This document shows, piece after piece, positions 35,539 through 43,903 of a DNA stretch of 64,000 nucleotides. The DNA is from Flavobacterium sp. FEMGT703F (GTDB lineage Bacteria > Bacteroidota > Bacteroidia > Flavobacteriales > Flavobacteriaceae), in the NCBI GenBank assembly GCA_002786385.1, contig PGCN01000018.1:248001-312000 (forward strand). Reading direction: 5' to 3'. The position numbers and the translations under genes were made by a program. The notes under the pieces are model-generated. The model was not told where the DNA came from and did no database searches. It saw nothing but the letters and a program-made list of their open reading frames with translations. Every line of letters begins with the position of its first letter. The first letter of the stretch is position 1.

Positions 35539-38500
35539 TTATAAAACTATCTTCTTGGTAATCGTTGCTTTGTTTTCTAAAGTAACTTTGACAATCAAAG
35601 CTTGATTGCTTTGGGTGATATTACTTCCGGTGAAATTCAGACTGTCTAGCCCTTCAGCTCTCAGCAATTCTCTGCCTAAAACATCGTACACCATAACCTC
35701 TTTAATGTTTTCGCGTTGCGAGGTAACCGACAATACGCCGTTGCTTCCGGATACTACAACTGTATTAGCCAAAGCCTCAAACTCTCCGTTACTCAAGGTG
35801 CTGTTGGTGTATCGAATGATAAAACGATTGTCAATGATTCCTTTGTTGGCTGTAAAAGCGTATGGCGACTGCTTCAAATCGTGAATCACATTCAACTCCA
35901 AATCCTGCAAATAAATATTGATGTCGTCTACAAAGATACCGTCTGTCTTTTTGATAGCAATGGTATGGCTTCCGTTCGACACTATATTGATTCCCATCGG
36001 TACTTGATCGTTGATGTCAAACGGCAATGGTCGCCCTTGGATGATGAATGGTTTTTGGTCGATTAACGAATACAAGCTCACTTTACCTCTAGGCGCAAAG
36101 AAACAATCATAAGCACTGTCGTAAGCCAAAGTAGAATTGGTAGAATATCCTAACAAAGTCGTATCTACTTGTCCGTCGGCGGTATTGACAATGTCTAACC
36201 AAATTCGGTTTTTCTCTTCAGTTGGTAAGTCGGCTGTCGGACTCATCGCTGTATTGGCGTTTCTAAAGAAAACAGAATTGTCATAAATCGCATCGGCAGT
36301 GCCTAAACGCAAACTGTTGTTAAAGGTTACATTATCGGCATAAGTGTCCGGACCGGTTGAAAATAAAGTTCCGGCACTGTGTAACATATTCACCATAAAG
36401 CCTTGTCCGGAAGCAATTTTTCCGCTAAAGCTAGGCTCCGTCGAACCCAAACTGTTGTACATTAAATAATCCGGCAAGTAAGTGTAGCCAAAATTATTGT
36501 AATACGGATTGGAAGTATTGGACAATCCTAAACCGTGACGCCAAATCCAAATGGCCGGCTCAATTTTAGTAGCATTCAATGCCATAAATTTATCAGCATC
36601 AATAGCCGACGGATACGGATTCCCTACCAAATTCCAATTGTCATCGTATTTGGTGGTTAACGCATTGGTAGTATTTACCGGATCGGCATCGTAATCGGCG
36701 CCGTTATAAGTACCGCGTTTAATTTGAAGCGTCAACAAACCGTTGTTAGGTTTTCCTTGGCGGAAAGTATGTGTAGCGGTTATTGGCGTGGCCGAACCGT
36801 TAAAAGTACGGGCTATATACCCTTTTCCTTTTTGCATAATGCCGGCGGCTGCTTGCCAGTTCCCCATGGTGCCGTTAGTATTTACCAAAGTCGGATTCCA
36901 TTGGTAACGGTAACCGCTTGGCAAGCCCGAAACATTGTAGTTGTCAATTGGAGAACTCCAATATACATAATCCACATGTTTGGCTGTGAAACCTCTTCTC
37001 ACTTGGAACTTGGTAGTTGTACTGGTGTAATCTCCGGCGTTGGTGTCGGTGTCATTTACCTGAATCAACTGGGCATCATCGTCTATTAAAATGTTCCCAT
37101 TATTGGTTAAACGATTGTTCACGCGAATGTAATCGCCTACCGAAGCCGTTAAGGTTCTTCCGGTAGCCAAAGTCAAATCGCCCGAAGCTACTAAATCATT
37201 AGACACCGAAGTAGTGAAGTTGTTATCCATCAATACATTGTAAAACACTTCTGTTCCTAATGGGGTAACGGCATTGATAATTTGCGGTGTTGGCGCGCCT
37301 ACAAAATGCACGGTTCCGTTACCTTCATCAAAGGCATTATTGTTTTTGTTGTTGGTCCAATTACCGTACAAGTAAATTTGACCGTCAGATGTAGCATTGC
37401 TCCCGTCATTCATATCTAAAGCAGCATCGGCTACCGTATTGGCGATGGTTAAATTGCCGTGAATTTCCAACTTATTGTTAGCATTACCGGATATCTCTAA
37501 GGCTTCACCACTTAGGGTTAAATTTTTGGCTTTAGCAATATAATTTTGATAAACGGCAAACGGTGCCGTTGCGTCTACCACTGCCTTACGATCAAGTGTA
37601 TTGTCGGGAATCAAAACATCCACCGTAGCATCCGGCACTATTAAGGTATCCCAGTTTTCACAGTTGAACCAGTTGGTATCTTTGCGACCGCTCCATCTTC
37701 CGTTGATGTATATATCGGTATCGATAGCCACTAACGTACAATTGCCTTTGTAATTGTATCCTCCGGCATCAAAAGCAGCGTTATCGGCGTAGGAATCCCA
37801 GTTGGCCTGATTATTAATTGACGCAATCCAATCAAATTTTCCGTTCGTTAAAGTTGAAAAATCGGGATTGTTAGGATCGTCATATTTTACAAAACCGTCT
37901 CCAAGAGGGGCTATGGTACTGAAACATTCTTTTTGCGGATACAAGGTTGACCATTTGGTATCGCCGGAAGCTCCTCCCGGTGCGGCATCCCAACCACTTT
38001 CGGTCCAACCGTACAACACATTACCGGTATAGGTTGATGCGTGGCCGGTATCATTGGTCCAAATCCCGCCTTGCATAAACCAAACGTCGTCGTCTGAATT
38101 CAAATTAAATCCGGAACCTCCAATGGCCGATTTGGTCCAGTTGGTATCGATGGCTCCGCAAGTATATACATCATAATGGCTACCGCTGGTTACATTTCCT
38201 GTTGTAACCGTAGTTTGAATGGTGATGATGGTTCCTTTCGGCAAAACGGCTCCTGTTCGTGTAATAGTAATTACGCCTTCTGTTCCACCCCAAAGGCCGG
38301 CAGTTTTTCGCTCGTAACCATTATCCGTAATAAACAAAGTAGTTCCCGGTAACAAATCGCGGAAACAAACAAAACTGATCAAGTCGCAGCCCGAAGGTGC
38401 TTCGGTATTGGTGTTAATGGCCAACACGGCTAAATCGCCCGGCGTTAAAACAGTAACCACCGAAATATCAAACAAAGTACTACCGGCTCCGGTTAAGCCA

Positions 38501-41500
38501 ACAGCAGTAGCACCCATAGTATAATCGGTACCAACAACGGTATGAATAATTCCGGTAAACGTTGCAACTCCGCCAACAGCCGCTACAGTGATAGGGGCTC
38601 CGGTCATGGTTCCGGTACTTGTTAAGCTAACATTGCCGGTGAAATTGATATCTAAGTTACCGCAATTATCTGTAGCCGATACCACCACGTTAGCCATGGC
38701 GCTATTAACGCCGGTGGTGATTGGTTGGGTGGTAAACAATAACTTAGTGGCTACCATAGACAACGCATTCCTGTCGTTGGTAGAAGATTGTGCGGTAAAA
38801 GTGGTCTTCCCTGAACCTGACGGGTCAAAAGTTACATTTGCATTTGAAATGGTAAACACAAAATCATCGGTTTCCAAGGCACCTGCGCCTAACGGACACT
38901 TCAATGTTAATCGCAATGCCAATAATTTTTGATCGCCATCGGCTGCAGTTGTGCTAAATCCAGAAAACTGAATTTGGTTAGCAGTCACTACACCATGCGC
39001 CAAAATGGTTCCCAAAGAAACATCTACCAAAACAATATCTTCTATGGCTTCATTCCAGTTCCCTATTTCGTCTGCTGCAATTTGTGTAATGATCAAATTG
39101 GTCATGGTAGTCGGCAATAAATCCGCATCGGCTGTTGCACCACCATCTCTTAAATTAAATCGCCATACTTCTACCCCATCGGTTACTGAAGCTATGGTGC
39201 CTATATTAGTACTCGGAATGGTTAGTGGTTCGGACGGGCTTACTCTTAAAATATCCGAAGCAGCACTGCCTAAACAAGTTCCGGAGAAGTTTAACACATA
39301 GCTACCTTCATCGGAATCGTTATTGGCAAAAGTGATGCTGCCGCTGTAAGGCCCCGGAATTGTAGGCGCAAATACAATGGTAAATGTTGTTGTACCGCTA
39401 TTGGCTATCGAAATAGGATAAGTTAATGCCGGATTTAAACTGAATGGCGGATTTCCGGTAAAGGTATTTCCGGTGATGATTAAATTTTGATTGCCTAAAT
39501 TTTCTATGGTAAAAGTTACCGAAGTTGAAGCGCCTGCTGTGGTATTGGCAAAAACATAAGGTGTTCCGCCCGATAAGTAATTGGTTGCGCCTTGTTTGAT
39601 GTTGATCTCAGGATCACGTAAACCTCCTGTACAATGGTTGGTGGTTGGTAATGCCGTTATGTTAGTTAGTGTTAGCGTATTGCCACCCAAAGGACTTGTT
39701 CCGGTGAGCGACCAAGCGGTGCCGTCCCATTGTTGGGAAAGCGAAGAGCCTTGCGCCCCGTTAATGTCGGCTGTTACATAATTTCCGGTAAAGGTATATG
39801 TAGCGGTAAAAGTGTTGACTTTGGTAATCGACCAATATCTGGAAATAAAATTAGTTGTGGCCGTCATGTTAGGATGTTTGGCATCTACTACCGAAACGCC
39901 TAAATAATCACCGGTTCCTAATCCTGTTTGAGCGGTGATGTTAATGGTAGCCGGCGTGTATTCCATAGTGCCGGTTTTGTCGCCTATCGGATAGGTAAAA
40001 CTGCCTAAAGCCGTAAACTCTTTGCTCAATATTCCGGTATTTTCGGCTATAACGTAATTAGACGCACTTGCTCCGGTAATAGTAGCAGCCGCTCTCAAAC
40101 TCATAGTGTACACATCTAAATCGACAATCCCCGAGGTAAGTACTAAACCGGTATTAATGGTTAAAGCGGAACCCATCACGCAGCCAATAGCACCCGAAGT
40201 TCGGTCTACCGTAAAAGTGGCCAAGTTCAAGTCGGTGATAAACCTTACTGTTCCAATGTTGCCTGTTCCCAGTAAAGTAAGGTTAGACGTGGTGCTGCCT
40301 TCAAAACTACCGCCACCGGTAATGGTGTTGGCCACGCCGGCTGTACCTATGGTAAGGGATTCGTTGTTTAAATCGAAATTATCGGCTGCACTATTGAAAC
40401 TGATGGCATTGCCTCCGACTGGTGCTGATATGACAAAAGTTCCGGTACCGGTTAATTGCACTGTGGTACTTCCCGAAGCCGGAGCAAAAACCACATACGG
40501 AATAGTAAGCGGTGTTATAGAACTATTAATCTGTTGTGTAATGCCGCTTCCAGTGAAGAAAACGGCCCTGTCATTTCCGTTAAAGGTACCGGAAACGGTT
40601 AGGTTTCCGCCTACTCTAAGGTCGTCTCCAGCGGCTTGCCCTAAAGACAAGGTTCCGGTAACCGACACGTTTCCGCCTACAATCAAAGCGCCTCCGGCAG
40701 AAACACTCCCATAGTTCATGTGTAAGGCAGCGGTGGCATTACTGATGTTTAACGACCCTGCGATGGCTTTGATCCCAACCGCTCCCGAAGCCGCTCCGTT
40801 GATATAATCTAACACGGTGTTGGCCGTTGGAATTGTAACGTTATTAGGATAACCCGGCGTTACTCCGATGGTGCCCACGCCCAAAGCGCGCCATTCAAAT
40901 CCGCGACCGTACAAACCGCCGGTGCTGTATTGCAAGGTAGAAGCGGCGCCGTAAATAGGCGAATTGGTATTCACAAAACCATTGGCATTGATTCTTAAAG
41001 TTCCGTTTACGGTAAGCGCATTGGCTACCGCGATGTCAATTCCGTTGTTCAACGTTAAGGTTCCGTTTACCGGTCCTACTGCCATGTTTAAACGGGTTGG
41101 TGAGCTGGCCGAAATGGTTACGTTAAACGGCGGATTGGCTACCGGCCAAAAGGCTTGTCCGGCATTCAAGTCGTAATATGTACTATTGGCATGGTTCATC
41201 ACCAAGGTACTGGCCCCGCCATATACAAAGTTGTTTCCGGTGGCATACCCTCCGTTTTGGATGGTAAAAGTTCCGTTTACGGTGGTGCTGCCGTTGTTGG
41301 TATAAGTAAAGGCTCCGGTAGACAAACCGGCTCCTGCATTGATTACAGTAGTGGTTCCGGCGTTACGGGTAATATTGGCACCGCTGGTAGTGTTGGTTAC
41401 CAAGTGCGCTATAATTACGTTATCTGTGTTGGATGGTACAATGCCACCTTGCCAAGTAGCTCCTACATACCAGTTCCCGTTGGCCACTGTAATGCGCACC

Positions 41501-42537
41501 GGATTGGTAATGGTTTGCGTTCCACCGGCTGTTGCGCTGCCCGATTTGGTGCCCGAGGCAAACGTTAAGTTGGCATTGGCAATGGCATTGAGGTTGATGG
41601 TGTTGTTAACGGTAGCGCCCGAAGCTATATTGGCGGTAACCCAAAAATAGCCCACGCCTACCGGAATAGATTGCGTTAAGCCTGTAAAATTGAGTGTTTC
41701 ACCACTGCCGGCTGCTGCCGAACTCAAGGTGCCCAAAGCTGTAGCCGACCCAAAAGTATTGGTTGCACTGTACCAAAGGGTAAAGCCCGAAGCCGCAATA
41801 TCGGCCGCTTGGTAATTGCCCGACGTGGTAAACGAAGCCGCGTTTAAAGTAGCCGCTGCATTGGCTACGGTGACTTGAAACGAAGATAAAATATGATTGG
41901 TAGTGCCTTGGCCTACCGTGTTGGCTGTGATTTGGGTACCGTTGTCGGCTAGGGTTACTGCGGGACCGGAGACAGTACCGATAACATGAAAATCATCTAT
42001 TCTCAAAAAATTTCCAGAATTGCTATTAGCTGTAACGGAGAATCTAATTCTTAAATTAGCTACGTTATCAGCTCCTGCAGGTAATGCAACTGTATAAGCT
42101 GCCCATGATGTCCCAAAAGTAACTGAACCAGCAGAAGTATAAGTTGTCCCGTCTGTTGAATATGAAACGTCAATGGCAGGCACAGTTCCTGATCTTAAAC
42201 CTCCAAAACGAACTGAAATACCCGAATACCCGGAAGTTGACAAAGAATTGTCATAAGTAACAGTTTTAACATTGTTGTTTGTACCAAGATTGGTAAAAAT
42301 ATTTGCCCCTCCTGAAAAGGATATTGCTGGATTTGTCCAAGAGTAAGTAGTACTAGCCCCTGTAGTTCTCAATTCCCAATTACTCCCTCCAGAAGAATTG
42401 ACCGTATAACCCGCTCTAGCCATAGGATTTTGAGCAGTGGTCCCAAAATTATCAGAATAAAGTAAAGTCTGCGCCTTCGCACTAAAAATCCCAACCAATA
42501 CAACCGTTATGGTAACGAGTAATTTTTTAAATGTCAT
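35539..42537 (-). CDS. Giant secreted surface protein with type IX sorting domain
   Basis: A 2332-residue exported protein. Signal peptide (LLVTITVVLVGIFSAKA), then a jelly-roll 'choice-of-anchor' domain (about 25-190), long stretches of Thr/Ser/Gly/Asn-rich beta structure of the kind seen in G8/beta-helix surface proteins (NGNWYVGATWQGGIVPS), a choice-of-anchor D/ASH-like module (about 1075-1170, DPEINIKQGATNY), a module starting LTPGDLAVLAINTNTEAPSG, a second 'W-x-N-C-E-N-W' wrapping module (WFNCENWDTLIVPDA), and a sorting domain at the end (VYDVLGRELL, then ITKKIVL), nearest the variant often labelled type C. It is probably an adhesin or surface-layer protein. Function unknown. Confidence 0.9.
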   Translation of the reverse strand: MTFKKLLVTITVVLVGIFSAKAQTLLYSDNFGTTAQNPMARAGYTVNSSGGSNWELRTTGASTTYSWTNPAISFSGGANIFTNLGTNNNVKTVTYDNSLSTSGYSGISVRFGGLRSGTVPAIDVSYSTDGTTYTSAGSVTFGTSWAAYTVALPAGADNVANLRIRFSVTANSNSGNFLRIDDFHVIGTVSGPAVTLADNGTQITANTVGQGTTNHILSSFQVTVANAAATLNAASFTTSGNYQAADIAASGFTLWYSATNTFGSATALGTLSSAAAGSGETLNFTGLTQSIPVGVGYFWVTANIASGATVNNTINLNAIANANLTFASGTKSGSATAGGTQTITNPVRITVANGNWYVGATWQGGIVPSNTDNVIIAHLVTNTTSGANITRNAGTTTVINAGAGLSTGAFTYTNNGSTTVNGTFTIQNGGYATGNNFVYGGASTLVMNHANSTYYDLNAGQAFWPVANPPFNVTISASSPTRLNMAVGPVNGTLTLNNGIDIAVANALTVNGTLRINANGFVNTNSPIYGAASTLQYSTGGLYGRGFEWRALGVGTIGVTPGYPNNVTIPTANTVLDYINGAASGAVGIKAIAGSLNISNATAALHMNYGSVSAGGALIVGGNVSVTGTLSLGQAAGDDLRVGGNLTVSGTFNGNDRAVFFTGSGITQQINSSITPLTIPYVVFAPASGSTTVQLTGTGTFVISAPVGGNAISFNSAADNFDLNNESLTIGTAGVANTITGGGSFEGSTTSNLTLLGTGNIGTVRFITDLNLATFTVDRTSGAIGCVMGSALTINTGLVLTSGIVDLDVYTMSLRAAATITGASASNYVIAENTGILSKEFTALGSFTYPIGDKTGTMEYTPATINITAQTGLGTGDYLGVSVVDAKHPNMTATTNFISRYWSITKVNTFTATYTFTGNYVTADINGAQGSSLSQQWDGTAWSLTGTSPLGGNTLTLTNITALPTTNHCTGGLRDPEINIKQGATNYLSGGTPYVFANTTAGASTSVTFTIENLGNQNLIITGNTFTGNPPFSLNPALTYPISIANSGTTTFTIVFAPTIPGPYSGSITFANNDSDEGSYVLNFSGTCLGSAASDILRVSPSEPLTIPSTNIGTIASVTDGVEVWRFNLRDGGATADADLLPTTMTNLIITQIAADEIGNWNEAIEDIVLVDVSLGTILAHGVVTANQIQFSGFSTTAADGDQKLLALRLTLKCPLGAGALETDDFVFTISNANVTFDPSGSGKTTFTAQSSTNDRNALSMVATKLLFTTQPITTGVNSAMANVVVSATDNCGNLDINFTGNVSLTSTGTMTGAPITVAAVGGVATFTGIIHTVVGTDYTMGATAVGLTGAGSTLFDISVVTVLTPGDLAVLAINTNTEAPSGCDLISFVCFRDLLPGTTLFITDNGYERKTAGLWGGTEGVITITRTGAVLPKGTIITIQTTVTTGNVTSGSHYDVYTCGAIDTNWTKSAIGGSGFNLNSDDDVWFMQGGIWTNDTGHASTYTGNVLYGWTESGWDAAPGGASGDTKWSTLYPQKECFSTIAPLGDGFVKYDDPNNPDFSTLTNGKFDWIASINNQANWDSYADNAAFDAGGYNYKGNCTLVAIDTDIYINGRWSGRKDTNWFNCENWDTLIVPDATVDVLIPDNTLDRKAVVDATAPFAVYQNYIAKAKNLTLSGEALEISGNANNKLEIHGNLTIANTVADAALDMNDGSNATSDGQIYLYGNWTNNKNNNAFDEGNGTVHFVGAPTPQIINAVTPLGTEVFYNVLMDNNFTTSVSNDLVASGDLTLATGRTLTASVGDYIRVNNRLTNNGNILIDDDAQLIQVNDTDTNAGDYTSTTTKFQVRRGFTAKHVDYVYWSSPIDNYNVSGLPSGYRYQWNPTLVNTNGTMGNWQAAAGIMQKGKGYIARTFNGSATPITATHTFRQGKPNNGLLTLQIKRGTYNGADYDADPVNTTNALTTKYDDNWNLVGNPYPSAIDADKFMALNATKIEPAIWIWRHGLGLSNTSNPYYNNFGYTYLPDYLMYNSLGSTEPSFSGKIASGQGFMVNMLHSAGTLFSTGPDTYADNVTFNNSLRLGTADAIYDNSVFFRNANTAMSPTADLPTEEKNRIWLDIVNTADGQVDTTLLGYSTNSTLAYDSAYDCFFAPRGKVSLYSLIDQKPFIIQGRPLPFDINDQVPMGINIVSNGSHTIAIKKTDGIFVDDINIYLQDLELNVIHDLKQSPYAFTANKGIIDNRFIIRYTNSTLSNGEFEALANTVVVSGSNGVLSVTSQRENIKEVMVYDVLGRELLRAEGLDSLNFTGSNITQSNQALIVKVTLENKATITKKIVL

Positions 42538-42822
42538 ATAAAAATGAATCTATAGTTTCATAGCCATTAGGTATTTGTGAACGAAGCACTTAGCGTAGCG
42601 CACACCAATAAAGGTCAAGTGATGACAAGATAGGATTTGGGCATACAAAACTACATCTAAATTAATAATTTACAAGCGGTTTATCTTAAGAAATCGTCAT
42701 GAAAATGTAATTTTTACCAATAATGAAATGAAAGCCCTACAAAGCTTATTATTCTTGCAAAGTTTTCAGTAAAAAACTATTGCATTGATTTGAAAAACAG
42801 CGTTTTAAGAAGTGTTTAAGGA

Positions 42823-42900
42823 GTGGGTTGCGGGTTACGAGTTTCGGGTTGTGGGTTGCGGGTTACGAGTTTCGGGTTGCGGGTTGCGGGTTGCGGGTTG
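42823..42900. repeat. Tandem GGGTTGC-type array
   Basis: A 28-bp unit (GTGGGTTGCGGGTTACGAGT then TTCGGGTT) occurs twice in perfect tandem at 42823-42850 and 42851-42878, followed by about three copies of the 7-mer GCGGGTT. Related sequence is translated inside bioF at 48134-48164. Confidence 0.92.
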
Positions 42901-43019
42901 GTATTCAACTTTAGACTCGCAATTATCTTCTGGTCAAGAACTAATTCTTTGGAACACGGATGAAACAGATACTACGGATAAACACAGATAGAAAATTCGT
43001 GAAATATGTGGCTAAAATA

Positions 43020-43255
43020 ATCTGTGAAAATCTGTATAATCCGTTGCATCCGTGGCGAAAAAAATCCGTGAAAATCCGTGAAAATCCGTGAAAATCCGTG
43101 GCATCTGTGTAATCTGTGGCGAAAAAAAATTGTGAAAATCTTTATAATCCGTGGCATCCGTGGCGAAAAAAATCCGTGAAAATCCGTGGCATCTGTGTAA
43201 TCTGTGGCGAAAAAAAATTGTGAAAATCTTTATAATCCGTGGCATCCGTGTGCTA
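43020..43255. repeat. Direct-repeat array with an exact 70-bp duplication
   Basis: The segment 43093-43162 is repeated base for base at 43181-43250, a period of 88. The array is built of short words such as AATCCGTG, AATCTGTGGCG and A-runs, with extra AAAATCCGTG units before the first copy. Degenerate relatives occur at 28672-28745 and, more distantly, 47345-47465. Confidence 0.92.
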
Positions 43256-43319
43256 ATCCAAAGCAACTGGTTCCCATTTTCTAAATAATCGTTACTTTTA
43301 CACCTATTCCCAAGATGTT

Positions 43320-43802
43320 ATGCCTGAAAAACCAACCCTTGCCGAAGCCACACTCAAACTGGAATATTATTGTTCCTACCAAGAGCGTTGCCATCAGGAA
43401 GTGTTGGATAAGTTGTACCAACTGGGCATGAAAAGTGACGAAATTGATGCAATCGTTGTGCATTTACTGCAACACAATTTCCTGAACGAAGAACGTTTCG
43501 CCCGCAGTTTCGCTCGGGGCAAACACCGTATCAAATCTTGGGGCAAAATCAGAATTGTTAACGAACTCAAACAAAGACACATTTCGGCACCCAATATCAA
43601 AGCGGCTTTAAGCGAAATTGATGACACCGAATACTATCAGATTTTTGAGACCTTGGCGCAACGCCATTGGAACAGTTTAACCGAACGCGATGGACAAAAA
43701 AAGAATAAAAAATTCTGTGATTACTTGTTGCGAAGAGGTTGGGAAAGTCAGCTGGTGTATGAGAAGATGAAGGAGTTTGGGTCTTCGACAGGCTCAGACT
43801 GA
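43320..43802 (+). CDS. recX: Regulatory protein RecX
   Basis: Modulator of RecA filaments, 160 residues, all-helical with three tandem RecX three-helix repeats: LKLEYYCSYQERCHQEVLDK, then HNFLNEERFARSFARGKHR with WGKIRIVNELKQRHIS, and a third ending DYLLRRGWESQLVYEKMKE. The final residues SSTGSD and the stop codon are encoded by a dispersed 25-bp repeat (43780-43804), so the C-terminus is extended by repeat sequence. Promoter element GTTACTTTTACACC upstream resembles that of umuC. Confidence 0.92.
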   Translation: MPEKPTLAEATLKLEYYCSYQERCHQEVLDKLYQLGMKSDEIDAIVVHLLQHNFLNEERFARSFARGKHRIKSWGKIRIVNELKQRHISAPNIKAALSEIDDTEYYQIFETLAQRHWNSLTERDGQKKNKKFCDYLLRRGWESQLVYEKMKEFGSSTGSD

Positions 43803-43804
43803 CA
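43780..43804 (+). repeat. Dispersed palindromic repeat, copy 1 (recX 3' end)
   Basis: GGTCTTCGACAGGCTCAGAC followed by TGACA. It contains the last codons and the TGA stop of recX. It is inverted relative to copy 2 at 43879. Confidence 0.88.
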
Positions 43805-43878
43805 ACTGTATAATCAATTGTTTATTCGTAAAAGAAGATAAATTACATTTCAAACACCAAACACAATCGGCTGCACAA

Positions 43879-43903
43879 TGTCACCCTGAGCTTGTCGAAG
43901 GGC
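43879..43903 (-). repeat. Dispersed palindromic repeat, copy 2 (ketosynthase 3' end)
   Basis: Same family on the minus strand (GCCCTTCGACAAGCTCAGGG then TGACA), beginning inside the ketosynthase stop codon TAG. With copy 1 it forms a widely spaced inverted pair at the junction of two convergent genes. Confidence 0.88.

Larger units (their letters stand above)
42538..43319. other. Non-coding repeat-rich region
   Basis: About 780 nt with no credible gene. Its first 280 nt are unremarkable AT-rich sequence and include the upstream region of the giant surface-protein gene. Then come a GGGTTGC-type array (42823-42900) and a 'aatccgtg...aatctgtgg' array (43020-43255). The recX promoter (TACTTTTA at 43293-43300) closes it. 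The two minus-strand frames of 61 and 84 codons are translations of the array. Confidence 0.75.

Noticed and set aside
35600..41650. Long plus-strand ORFs of 60-202 codons opposite the giant surface protein
   Set aside because: They are antisense shadows of a gene with strongly biased Thr/Gly/Asn/Val codons; none has its own promoter box or domain.
43020..43255. CRISPR array
   Set aside because: There are only two long identical units with an 18-bp gap and short internal words, no evenly spaced repeats with unique spacers and no cas genes nearby.
42972..43266. Overlapping minus-strand ORFs of 61 and 84 codons rich in HGFSRIF words
   Set aside because: They are translations of the AATCCGTG tandem array; periodic repeats with few stops give open frames by chance.
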